NCBI RefSeq assembly: GCF_000378385.1
Contig: NZ_KB899659.1
Span: 1,267,418-1,331,417, forward strand
Reading direction: 5' to 3'
DNA from: Paenibacillus daejeonensis DSM 15491
GTDB lineage: Bacteria; Bacillota; Bacilli; Paenibacillales; Paenibacillaceae
DNA length: 64,000 bases
The notes beneath the pieces were generated by a model, which did no database searches, was not told where the DNA came from, and worked only from the letters and a program-made list of their open reading frames with translations. The translations under genes and the position numbers were made by a program. Below, piece after piece: positions 24,912 through 31,796 of this stretch; the stretch's first letter is position 1, and the number at the start of each line of letters is the position of its first letter.

Positions 24912-25901
24912 ATGGATAGCGGTACACATCTCATCATGGGACTGGGTCTGGCTGGTCTGGCCTGTGTCGATCCCGTGATCGCTTCAAACCAAACCGTTTT
25001 TTTGGCCGCAATGGTCGGGACAATCGCCGGTTCCCAAGCGCCTGACCTCGATACACTGCTGCGGCTCAAGAGCAACGCTGCCTACATCCGCCACCATCGG
25101 GGTCGATCGCACTCGATTCCAGCCATTCTGCTGTGGACCCTACTCATCACAGCCGCATTGCAGCTCGGCTATCGCGGGTCCCTACCTTGGCTTCACATTG
25201 GAGGGTGGGTCCTGCTTGCAGTAGTCATCCACGTGTTTACCGATTTGCTAAATGCATATGGTACGCAAGCGCTGTGGCCCTTCTCGAAGAAGTGGATTTC
25301 ATGGAACATTCTCCCGATCTTCGATCCGGTCATTTTCACCACGCATCTGGCCGCTATCTTGATCTGGGCGCTGGGCGGAGCGGAACCTGCCATCGTGTTT
25401 CCGATCCTGTACTTGTTTGTCGGTATCTACATTCTCTGGCGCAGTTGGCTGCACAGGACGACCTGGAACATGCTGCTGCGCGCAGATGACGGACCTGATG
25501 ATGACAAGACGGACTATCATCTGATACCAAAAGTGTCCATCTACGATTGGCATGTGCTCAAGCAGCTGTCGGACGGAAGCTATGACGTGGGGAGTTTCAA
25601 GCATGGCAAGCTGGAATGGCTGGACCACGCGAAGTGCTCTGACCACCCGGCAGTCGAGCAATCCAAAAGTGATCCCTCCATCCAGGCCTTCCTCTACTTC
25701 ACCTCCTTCGCTTGTGCCGAGGTGATCGAGCATGCCTGGGGTGTGGAAGTACGGTGGTCAGATATCCGCTACCGGCATCGCAAGCAGTACCCGTTCGTTG
25801 CCGTCCTGCTCATGGATCACAGCTCACATACCTTAGGCTCTTTTGTAGGCTGGCTTAGCGACGAGCGACTCCAGAAGCGTCTCCGAATGAATACCTATTG
25901 A
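24912..25901 (+). CDS. Membrane-bound metal-dependent hydrolase (YfhP/YdjM, DUF457 family)
   Basis: 329 residues. The N-terminal domain has four or five membrane helices with metal-binding-type motifs at their ends: DSGTHLIMGLG (2-12), SQAPDLDTLLR (about 40-50), HHRGRSHS (about 61-68) and HVFTDLLNAYGTQ (about 106-118). These His/Asp clusters define the family. A C-terminal soluble extension of about 140 residues follows (from about 190), as in Bacillus YfhP. Its substrate is unestablished. Monocistronic, with a good terminator behind it. Confidence 0.85.
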   Translation: MDSGTHLIMGLGLAGLACVDPVIASNQTVFLAAMVGTIAGSQAPDLDTLLRLKSNAAYIRHHRGRSHSIPAILLWTLLITAALQLGYRGSLPWLHIGGWVLLAVVIHVFTDLLNAYGTQALWPFSKKWISWNILPIFDPVIFTTHLAAILIWALGGAEPAIVFPILYLFVGIYILWRSWLHRTTWNMLLRADDGPDDDKTDYHLIPKVSIYDWHVLKQLSDGSYDVGSFKHGKLEWLDHAKCSDHPAVEQSKSDPSIQAFLYFTSFACAEVIEHAWGVEVRWSDIRYRHRKQYPFVAVLLMDHSSHTLGSFVGWLSDERLQKRLRMNTY

Positions 25902-25909
25902 CGGACAAT

Positions 25910-25948
25910 AGCCCCTTCCTGCAAAATGAGGAGGGGCTTTGTTTTTTT
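25910..25948 (+). terminator. Intrinsic terminator after the metal-dependent hydrolase
   Basis: Stem AGCCCC(T)TCCT against AGGAGGGGCT with a loop of about 8 nt, then TTTGTTTTTTT. Begins 9 bp after the stop codon. Confidence 0.85.
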
Positions 25949-25996
25949 CCTTTAGGATTTTTTAGATAAACATTTTCATTGTTGAAACGAAGGAAA

Positions 25997-26104
25997 AGAG
26001 GGAGGCTGGAGAAATGAAATGCTCGCCTTTGTTTCCAGATTTCAACCGCTAGAACGGTTGTAAATAAAGAAATCTGGAAACAACAGCGATCGGAAGTCCC
26101 CTCT
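25997..26104 (-). repeat. Dispersed structured repeat, copy 2 (hairpin element)
   Basis: Inverted relative to copy 1 at 4998-5136. Core stem TTGTTTCCAGATTTC (26029-26043) pairs perfectly with GAAATCTGGAAACAA (26069-26083), enclosing CAACCG-CTAGAA-CGGTTG. Flanks match copy 1: the GAGGGAGGCTGGAGA end, GCTCGCCTTTG, AACAGCGATCGGAAGTCCCCTC. In the stem, two base pairs differ from copy 1 on both sides at once (C-G against T-A), so pairing is kept. Shorter than copy 1 because the extra hairpin is absent. It lies between two terminators of convergent genes. Confidence 0.75.
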
Positions 26105-26141
26105 TTTCTAAAGTTGCGTTTACATTGAATTGTTTTGCATT

Positions 26142-26171
26142 AAAAAACTCCGCCCTCTTACGAGGGCGGAG
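26142..26171 (-). terminator. Intrinsic terminator of the first SASP gene
   Basis: Perfect 10-bp GC-rich stem CTCCGCCCTC/GAGGGCGGAG with a 4-nt loop and six T on the minus strand (26142-26147). It is 20 bp after the stop codon. Confidence 0.92.
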
Positions 26172-26191
26172 CTGTGTGATGGAACAACCTA

Positions 26192-26413
26192 TTAACGGGA
26201 TTGACCCGCCAGTTGTTGTTCAGCGATTTGGACAAGCTTTCTTGTGATGTAGCCACCAAGGGAACCAGCGTCGCGTGTAGCAACGTTGCCATAGTAGCCG
26301 TCTGCAGGAATTTGGATCCCCAGTTCTTGTGCTGCTTCCATTTTCAGTTGTTGCAGCGCTTGAGTTGCTTGTGGTACCACCAGAGTGTTGCTGTTACGGG
26401 ATTGGCCTGCCAT
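26192..26413 (-). CDS. Alpha/beta-type small acid-soluble spore protein (SASP) 1
   Basis: 73 residues from the ATG at 26413, preceded by AAAGGAG. It has the family's two conserved blocks: LVVPQATQALQQLKMEAAQELGIQ, which includes the Glu-Leu-Gly-Ile site cut by the germination protease GPR, and GYYGNVATRDAGSLGGYITRKLVQIAEQQL. It binds DNA in the spore core, forcing an A-like form that resists UV and heat. It has its own sigma-G promoter (26460-26489) and terminator. Closely similar to the second SASP at 30864. Confidence 0.95.
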   Translation of the reverse strand: MAGQSRNSNTLVVPQATQALQQLKMEAAQELGIQIPADGYYGNVATRDAGSLGGYITRKLVQIAEQQLAGQSR

Positions 26414-26459
26414 ATGAAATTCTCCTTTCATCCTCTGCGAATGTTTGTTGTTGCAAGCT

Positions 26460-26489
26460 TAGTATGCGCGGGATGTTGAAGAATATTCT
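26460..26489 (-). promoter_or_regulatory. Sigma-G promoter of SASP 1
   Basis: Minus-strand -35 AGAATA (26484-26489), 17-bp spacer, -10 CATACTA (26460-26466). This fits the forespore sigma-G consensus (TGAATA / CATACTA). The SASP start codon is 47 bp downstream. The same -10 and spacer occur before the second SASP. Confidence 0.8.
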
Positions 26490-26560
26490 TCGATCTTAAA
26501 AGATTTTAAAAATTTTTTTCTGGCTCCATATTTCTGCCGAAAGGAGTTGAGCGTACCGCC

Positions 26561-26734
26561 ATGTCTAAACAGATGTCTCTATTTTTCGCCGTGATTGGGG
26601 TAGCCTTCATGTTCGCTACCGCCATCGCCATCAGTCATAATGGTTGGCTCGCTAGCGGACTCGCACTGCTGACCCTGGTCTGGATTGGATCCGGGTTTGT
26701 AATGCGCGCCCGCCTGCGCAGACAATCGCAGTAG
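26561..26734 (+). CDS. 57-residue membrane protein (possibly DUF5325/YlaF type)
   Basis: ATG at 26561 behind AAAGGAGTTGAG; stop TAG at 26732-26734. The protein begins MSKQMSLFFAVIGVAFMFAT and has two hydrophobic helices (about 7-23 and 30-47) with a His-Asn-Gly turn between, then a basic tail MRARLRRQSQ that would sit in the cytoplasm. It resembles the short two-helix proteins of the DUF5325 family, but this is from memory. Convergent with trpS, from which it is 9 bp away. Confidence 0.65.
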   Translation: MSKQMSLFFAVIGVAFMFATAIAISHNGWLASGLALLTLVWIGSGFVMRARLRRQSQ

Positions 26735-26743
26735 ACTTGTTTC

Positions 26744-27730
26744 TTATTTGGGCAGGACGAAGCCCATACGCTCTTTGACGTCCAACAGCGTCTGGTTCGC
26801 AATGAGCGCGGCTTCCTCCGCACCTGCCTTCAAGATGGCCGTCAGCTCGCCCGAGCTGCGAATCTCCTGATATCTGGCCTGTAGCGGTTCCAACACAGAC
26901 ACGACATGTTCAGCGAGATTCTTCTTGAACGCACCATAGCCTTGACCCTCATACTCTGCCTCAACCTCTTCTACGGTTTTCCCTGCGCAATGCGCATAGA
27001 TCCCCATCAGATTACTGATTTCCGGCTTGTTCGCAGGATCGTATTTGACTTCTCGACCGGAGTCCGTCGTGGCCCGGCTCAGTTTCTTGCGTATAACATC
27101 CGGCGGGTCCAGCAAGGCAATATAGCTCGCCGGATTTGGATTGCTCTTACTCATTTTTTTGCTGGCATCGTCTAGCGACATAATCCGTGCGCCTACCTTA
27201 GGCGTATACGGTTCAGGCACCTTGAAATACTCGCCGTATTTGCTGTTGAACCGCTGAGCCAGATTACGCGTCAGCTCCAGATGCTGCTTCTGATCGTCGC
27301 CTACCGGAACAAGATCCGCATTATAGAGCATAATGTCGGCCGCCATGAGTGAAGGATAAACGAACAAGCCTGCGCCTACCGAATCCTTGCCCTCCGATTT
27401 ATCCTTAAATTGCGTCATCCGTTCGAGCTCACCCATATAGGAGAGCGTAGTGAACAACCATCCCAGCTCGGCATGTGCAGACACATGCGATTGCAGGAAC
27501 ATGCTTGCCTTGGCCGGGTCAATCCCCGAGGCCAGGAACAGTGCAGCCACCGACTCGGTTTGCTCACGCAGCGCCTGCGGCTCCTGAGGAACCGTGATGG
27601 CATGCATGTCAACCACCATGAAGAAACATTGGTGACTATCCTGCAGCTTCACAAAATTTTGAATCGCCCCGATATAGTTGCCCAGTGTCAGCTGCCCGCT
27701 TGGCTGAATGCCAGAGAGTACTCTTTTCAT
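26744..27730 (-). CDS. trpS: Tryptophanyl-tRNA synthetase
   Basis: 328 residues, normal for bacterial class Ic TrpRS. HIGH-equivalent T-L-G-N in PSGQLTLGNYIGA (residues 10-22), KMSKS in DASKKMSKSNPNP near 195, and dimer/anticodon helices after that. Charges tRNA-Trp in the cytoplasm. The leader carries a T-box with a TGG specifier, so expression should rise when tRNA-Trp is uncharged. Confidence 0.97.
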   Translation of the reverse strand: MKRVLSGIQPSGQLTLGNYIGAIQNFVKLQDSHQCFFMVVDMHAITVPQEPQALREQTESVAALFLASGIDPAKASMFLQSHVSAHAELGWLFTTLSYMGELERMTQFKDKSEGKDSVGAGLFVYPSLMAADIMLYNADLVPVGDDQKQHLELTRNLAQRFNSKYGEYFKVPEPYTPKVGARIMSLDDASKKMSKSNPNPASYIALLDPPDVIRKKLSRATTDSGREVKYDPANKPEISNLMGIYAHCAGKTVEEVEAEYEGQGYGAFKKNLAEHVVSVLEPLQARYQEIRSSGELTAILKAGAEEAALIANQTLLDVKERMGFVLPK

Positions 27731-27759
27731 CTGTGATCCTCCGTTTCGTTAATAAACAC

Positions 27760-28016
27760 AAAAAGGCCCCTCGCCGTAAGGGACGAGAGACCGTGGTGCC
27801 ACCCTAATTCGCCTGTCTATCGCTACCCATGAGGAAGCAGCAGGCCTTCATATCCCTTAACGCGGGACCAACGGGATACCCTACACAGCTCACTAGCCAG
27901 CCTTCAAGTATTCGACTCCAGGATCCATTCCGCACCGCCACTGCTCCGGTTCACACCACCCACCGGCTCTCTGATCCAGCATGCTACGAGCGTACTCTTT
28001 CCTGTCATCGTCGTTA
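27760..28016 (-). ncRNA. T-box riboswitch (tRNA-Trp) in the trpS leader
   Basis: On the minus strand, the conserved T-box AGGGTGGCACCACGGT (complement of 27790-27805) precedes a terminator stem of the type CCCTTACGGCGAGGGG and TTTTT (27761-27781). Upstream, stem I shows the AGAGAG bulge and GGTGTGAACCGG distal part. The likely specifier is TGG (complement of 27925-27927) in GGAATGGATCC, the tryptophan codon, matching the gene downstream. Transcription antitermination by uncharged tRNA is the standard mechanism. Confidence 0.93.
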
Positions 28017-28022
28017 CAGACG

Positions 28023-28050
28023 ATTATACGGACCTCCTCATATTTGTCAA
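28023..28050 (-). promoter_or_regulatory. Sigma-A promoter of the trpS T-box transcript
   Basis: Minus-strand TTGACA (28045-28050), 16-bp spacer, TATAAT (28023-28028): both hexamers are consensus. Transcription should start near 28016. Confidence 0.85.
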
Positions 28051-28181
28051 GGGTTCATATACCTGTCTGCTCAATAAAAAAACCTGATTCAAAGTGCCTA
28101 TCACACGTGTAATATTTAACTATCTATGCTATTATTAGTCCATTAGAACTATTATGTCGTGAGACAGGGAGGCGTGGACCT

Positions 28182-28586
28182 ATGTTGACCGAGCTTAAGG
28201 TAGCCCATTGTTCTGACTGTGGCCGGATCTACCAAAAAAACCTCCGCGGCCTCTGTCACAGCTGTGCATCAGAATCAGACCGCCAATTGCAGGCGATTGA
28301 CCGCTTTATGGTACGCTACCCGACCACTGACACCGAGACGGTCGCCGCTCACGTCGGGATCTCTCCTTCACGGATTCGCAGTTGGCTGCGCCAAGGCAAA
28401 CTGCGCAATGACAGCTATCCCAATTTGTGCGACGCTTGTGATCTCTGTCAGACACCTATTCAAGCCGGCCACCTGTGCCATGATTGCTCTGTTCGCATTC
28501 AGACAGATATCAGCCGTCTGTTGACGCAAGAGCAAGAAGACCGGGAGCGCCAACGCGCGGCAATCAGTTACCGATTCCGTGCCTAA
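28182..28586 (+). CDS. yvyF: YvyF-like zinc-ribbon protein (flagellar operon family TIGR03826)
   Basis: 134 residues. Two zinc ribbons flank a helix-turn-helix-like middle: CSDCGRIYQKNLRGLCHSC (residues 10-28), then a segment with VAAHVGISPSRIRSWLRQGKL (about 55-75), then CDLCQTPIQAGHLCHDC (about 88-104). This order is that of YvyF, which in Bacillus lies beside flgM. Here it is alone between trpS and a permease pair, with its own terminator, so the flagellar link is not supported by context. GGGAGG precedes the ATG. Confidence 0.82.
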   Translation: MLTELKVAHCSDCGRIYQKNLRGLCHSCASESDRQLQAIDRFMVRYPTTDTETVAAHVGISPSRIRSWLRQGKLRNDSYPNLCDACDLCQTPIQAGHLCHDCSVRIQTDISRLLTQEQEDRERQRAAISYRFRA

Positions 28587-28605
28587 GTTTCAATCAATCA
28601 TCATT

Positions 28606-28634
28606 AGCCCTGCCAGGACGGCAGGGCTTTTTTC
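28606..28634 (+). terminator. Intrinsic terminator of the yvyF-like gene
   Basis: Perfect 9-bp stem AGCCCTGCC/GGCAGGGCT with loop AGGAC and a following T run; 19 bp after the stop codon. Confidence 0.92.
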
Positions 28635-28726
28635 GTATGATCTAAGTTTTCTGGGCCCCTGCAAAGGTTCTGGCGAAGCTTTTTTTTCATCAGGTTTGTC
28701 CTATAGACGGGGTTTTACGCATAGGC

Positions 28727-28752
28727 TATACTATAAATCGTAATGTTTACTG
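28727..28752 (+). promoter_or_regulatory. Promoter with Zur-box-like element before the permease/TIGR03943 operon
   Basis: A -10 TATACT at 28727-28732 is followed by AAATCGTAATGTTTACTGG (28735-28753). The left half AAATCGTAAT is identical to half of the Bacillus Zur box (AAATCGTAATNATTACGATTT); the right half keeps only TTAC at the expected spacing. Its placement just after the -10 suits repression. A -35 is weak (TAGACG at 28704-28709). Tentative. Confidence 0.4.
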
Positions 28753-28764
28753 GAAAAGAGGCGG

Positions 28765-29811
28765 ATGTTTTTGAATACTTTCCTCCTTCGGGTACTGCCG
28801 CCGCTCCTGACCATCGGCTGCCTGGGACTGGCGGCGATGCTCTTTACGGGAACAAAATTCTCTGATTTTGCAGCCTGGCAGCCTGATATGGTTCACGTGC
28901 AATCTTTTAAAATTATGTTTATTAGTCTGATTCTCGAAGCCTTTCCTTTTATTCTGCTCGGGGTTCTCTTCTCTTCGCTGCTCCAGGTATTCGTATCGGA
29001 TGAGATGATCCGGCGGCTGACCCCGCGTCATGCACTGGGAGGGGTCTTATTTGGCAGTCTACTGGGTGTCATTTTCCCCCTATGCGAATGCGGCATGATT
29101 CCTGTAGTGCGACGATTAATTCGAAAAGGGATGCCTGCCTATATCGGAATTGTCTTCATCTTAGCGGGCCCCATTCTCAACCCGATTGTCTATGCCGCTA
29201 CGTTTACTGCATTCCGGTCGCGTCCTGAAATTGTTTATACCCGAATGGGACTGGCTTTTGCCGTAGCCGTTACCATTGGATTGCTGCTCTATCGCTTTAT
29301 GAAGTCCAATCCACTGCGGGAGCCCAAAGCCGCCCAAGCTCTTGCCGCTAGTAGCCATGACCATAGTCATGATCATCAACATGGCGGAGACGGCAAGGCG
29401 CGCGGGAAGCTTGCTTCTACGTTCTCCCATGCTTCGGATGAGTTTTTTGAGATGGGCAAGTATCTGATCTTCGGCGCTATGCTCACGGCCCTCATTCAGA
29501 CGGGGCTGAGCCGGGAAGTGCTGATCGGTATCGGCAATCATCCATGGTTTGCCCATGTGTTCATGATGGGATTTGCCTTCATTCTGTCGATTTGCTCCAC
29601 TTCTGACGCGTTTGTAGCCGCATCGTTTGCCGGCACCTTCGGTGGTGGCTCCCTGCTCGCGTTCCTTGTCTTCGGTCCAATGATTGATCTGAAGAGTACG
29701 TTAATGCTGTTGTCCGCCTTCAAGACCAGGGTTGTGCTGTGGCTCATTGCGCTGACCTTCGTCTTCACGCTGGCCGGCTCCATGATTGTCGAACGGTTAT
29801 TTTTGAACTAA
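28765..29811 (+). CDS. YraQ/YcgR-family permease with His-rich loop
   Basis: 348 residues, about eight to ten transmembrane helices, DUF318/permease family. Family motifs: LFPLCECGMIPV-type (about 109-120, here VIFPLCECGMIPVVRRL), ILAGPILNPIV and CSTSDAFVAASF near 280. A cytoplasmic loop near 190-210 is histidine-rich (SSHDHSHDHQHGGDG), typical of metal-handling proteins. The adjoining gene is a TIGR03943 protein, as in Bacillus ycgR-ycgQ. With the Zur-like site upstream, a zinc or other divalent metal role is likely but is inference. Confidence 0.85.
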   Translation: MFLNTFLLRVLPPLLTIGCLGLAAMLFTGTKFSDFAAWQPDMVHVQSFKIMFISLILEAFPFILLGVLFSSLLQVFVSDEMIRRLTPRHALGGVLFGSLLGVIFPLCECGMIPVVRRLIRKGMPAYIGIVFILAGPILNPIVYAATFTAFRSRPEIVYTRMGLAFAVAVTIGLLLYRFMKSNPLREPKAAQALAASSHDHSHDHQHGGDGKARGKLASTFSHASDEFFEMGKYLIFGAMLTALIQTGLSREVLIGIGNHPWFAHVFMMGFAFILSICSTSDAFVAASFAGTFGGGSLLAFLVFGPMIDLKSTLMLLSAFKTRVVLWLIALTFVFTLAGSMIVERLFLN

Positions 29812-29824
29812 GGAGTTGTTAGCT

Positions 29825-30772
29825 ATGAACCCTGCTTCCGAAGCGCGACGTACCATGCTGCATCAATTGCTGCGGGCGGCCATCCTGGCCAGCTTCGCCT
29901 TTCTGATTGTTCAGTTGGATCGGAGCGGCAATTTGACGCTATATATTGCACCGCGCATGACCTTGTATGTGAAGCTGTCGGCGTTGGGTCTGTATGCAGC
30001 GGCTATCTATCAGCTGTACGCTGCACTGCAGACCTGGATGGGGCGAAATGCCGCAGCCTGCGATTGCGATCACTCCCCTTCGCCCTCCAAGGTGAAGAAT
30101 ACCATTATCTATAGTCTGTTTCTTTTTCCACTGCTGCTGGGCTTCTTACTGCCAGACACGTTGATGGGAAGTACGCTTGCAGCCAAAAAAGGCATGAGTC
30201 TCAGCGGCTCGGAGAGTGTCAGCCGCCAAACGCCTACAGCTGATGCTGCCCAGACGCCTCCCCCGGTTTCGGAGGCCTCACCGTCAGTAGAGCCGGAAAC
30301 ACCGTCCGAACCTGCCGATCCGCTCGATGCCATGTTCCCTGCTGATCTGTATACAGAGTCTTACGCTCGCAATGCCAAGAAGCTCTACAAGCAGGACCAC
30401 ATTGAAGTGGTCGAAAAACAGTTTATAGAAACCTTGACGACCCTAGATCTATACAGAGAGCACTATTTAGGCAAAACTGTACAGATCAGCGGCTTTGTTT
30501 ATCGGGAGAGTGCCATGCCGTCTAACCAGTTCGTCGTTAGCCGTTTTGCCATGAATTGTTGCTCAGCGGACTCCATGCCCTATGGATTGATGATCCAATC
30601 GGATAACGCGTCCGCCTATGACGATGACAGCTGGTTGCAAGTAACGGGAACCTTGGAGCTGACCGAATACAATGGCAATGAAATTATGATCTTGCACGCG
30701 ACAAGTGCGGAATCTATCGCCCCGTCCGACACACCTTACGTGTACCCGGATTATGATTTTGGCCTAGAATAA
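29825..30772 (+). CDS. TIGR03943 (DUF1980/YcgQ) family protein
   Basis: 315 residues from the ATG at 29825; AAGGAG lies 9 nt upstream and overlaps an in-frame TTG at 29816 that I reject. Three or four N-terminal membrane segments (about 18-35, 48-70, 100-118), a Ser/Pro/Glu-rich linker (about 130-175), then the extracytoplasmic DUF1980 domain with QISGFVYRES, the Cys pair RFAMNCCSADSMPYGLMI and WLQVTGTLELTEYNG. The family is almost always encoded beside a YraQ-type permease, as here (13-bp gap). Biochemical function not established. Confidence 0.88.
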   Translation: MNPASEARRTMLHQLLRAAILASFAFLIVQLDRSGNLTLYIAPRMTLYVKLSALGLYAAAIYQLYAALQTWMGRNAAACDCDHSPSPSKVKNTIIYSLFLFPLLLGFLLPDTLMGSTLAAKKGMSLSGSESVSRQTPTADAAQTPPPVSEASPSVEPETPSEPADPLDAMFPADLYTESYARNAKKLYKQDHIEVVEKQFIETLTTLDLYREHYLGKTVQISGFVYRESAMPSNQFVVSRFAMNCCSADSMPYGLMIQSDNASAYDDDSWLQVTGTLELTEYNGNEIMILHATSAESIAPSDTPYVYPDYDFGLE

Positions 30773-30811
30773 TTTCCACAAACCTTCTGCTTCCCCAAAT
30801 GTTATGTTGAC

Positions 30812-30841
30812 CGCATATATTTTCCTGCGCTGAACATACTA
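30812..30841 (+). promoter_or_regulatory. Sigma-G promoter of SASP 2
   Basis: -35 CGCATA (30812-30817), 17-bp spacer, -10 CATACTA (30835-30841), the forespore sigma-G form. The start codon at 30864 is 22 bp downstream. Confidence 0.78.
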
Positions 30842-30863
30842 AGGGTCAAAGGAGGTGACTTCC

Positions 30864-31085
30864 ATGGCTAATTCCCGCAGCAGCAACTCCCTGGTCGTTC
30901 CGCAAGCAAGCGCGGCACTGGACCAAATGAAATTCGAAATTGCCCAGGAGCTGGGTATCCAGATTCCACAAGATGGCTACTACGGTCATATGACTACCCG
31001 CGACACCGGTACGATCGGCGGTTACATCACCCGTCGCTTGGTCCAAATGGCTGAAGAACAGCTGGCTGGACGTTTCAACCGATAA
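30864..31085 (+). CDS. Alpha/beta-type small acid-soluble spore protein (SASP) 2
   Basis: 73 residues from the ATG at 30864, 6 nt after an ideal AAAGGAGGTGA. Conserved blocks are LVVPQASAALDQMKFEIAQELGIQ (with the GPR cleavage site) and GYYGHMTTRDTGTIGGYITRRLVQMAEEQL. Same length and layout as SASP 1 at 26192 but on the other strand. The DNA code differs at many third positions, so they are old paralogues rather than a recent duplication. Spore-core DNA protection. Confidence 0.95.
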   Translation: MANSRSSNSLVVPQASAALDQMKFEIAQELGIQIPQDGYYGHMTTRDTGTIGGYITRRLVQMAEEQLAGRFNR

Positions 31086-31116
31086 GTTTTTTCTTCCATG
31101 AACATACATGCAACAG

Positions 31117-31162
31117 TCAAAAGAACCTTCAACCACACGGTATGTGGAATGAAGGTTCTTTT
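31117..31162. terminator. Bidirectional terminator between SASP 2 and the convergent gene
   Basis: Stem CAAAAGAACCTTCA (31117-31130) against TGAAGGTTCTTTTG (31149-31162), with an inner hairpin CCACA-CGGTA-TGTGG. T runs lie at both ends. Serves the plus-strand SASP and probably the minus-strand gene at 31186. Confidence 0.88.
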
Positions 31163-31185
31163 GTTGTGCATCCAGTACGCGTCGT

Positions 31186-31596
31186 TTAATTTGTTTCGCG
31201 CAAATGCTTATGCTTGCTGGGCGACTGATAACGGAACATGCCGTTAGCCGTATTATAATTGGATTCGTACTGCACACTTGCAGACCAAGACTTGGCTTGC
31301 GGACGGACCGAGAAATCGTACATAATCTCCCCATGCGTCCAGCTCCGCTTATAGCGCAGCGCATCAATCGCCATTTGGCGGAACGCCATTACCTGAGCAG
31401 CTGTGAGTCCCCTCTCCGTATGTTCAGCGTTGCCATTGCGGAATTCGATCGGGTTGTGTCGAATGCCGTATTTGCCGATTGCATTGTTGCGGATATGTAT
31501 GGTTACCGTGCCTGCAACCGCATTCGTCAGCTCGTCTTCTAATTGACGAAATACATAATCAATCTGTCTGGCTAATGGTAGTTCCTCCAAATTCAT
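31186..31596 (-). CDS. Hypothetical protein, unrecognised family
   Basis: 136 residues, soluble, mixed alpha/beta. Ribosome binding site GGAAGTGA with 6-nt spacing. Visible features: an N-terminal helix (ARQIDYVFRQLEDELTNA), strands VTIHIRNNAIGKYGIRHNPIEF, a helix AAQVMAFRQMAIDALRYKRSW, and a Tyr/Ser/Asn-rich end with two strands (IMYDFSVRPQAKSWSASVQYES). No signal peptide or membrane segment and no cysteine. I cannot name the family. It stands alone between SASP 2 and the chemoreceptor, sharing a terminator with the former. Confidence 0.7.
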   Translation of the reverse strand: MNLEELPLARQIDYVFRQLEDELTNAVAGTVTIHIRNNAIGKYGIRHNPIEFRNGNAEHTERGLTAAQVMAFRQMAIDALRYKRSWTHGEIMYDFSVRPQAKSWSASVQYESNYNTANGMFRYQSPSKHKHLRETN

Positions 31597-31796
31597 CGCT
31601 ATTCACTTCCTTTCCACCTGTTTTACATGATGTTTCCATCTAGTTCTTAAGACTCATTATAAGACCGCATAATTGATAAAGCAATGCTTTTTTACGGCGA
31701 AATTCACGTTTTTCAGCTGTTTTTCGATCTTTTTTCGCAAGACTTAAAGATTATAAGGCGCAATTATAGACCTATTCCGACAGGAGGTGCTATAAT

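Noticed and set aside
24830-25075. Upstream extension of the small minus-strand gene at 24548
   Set aside because: It is antisense to the metal-dependent hydrolase, and AGGAGGAG marks the ATG at 24829.
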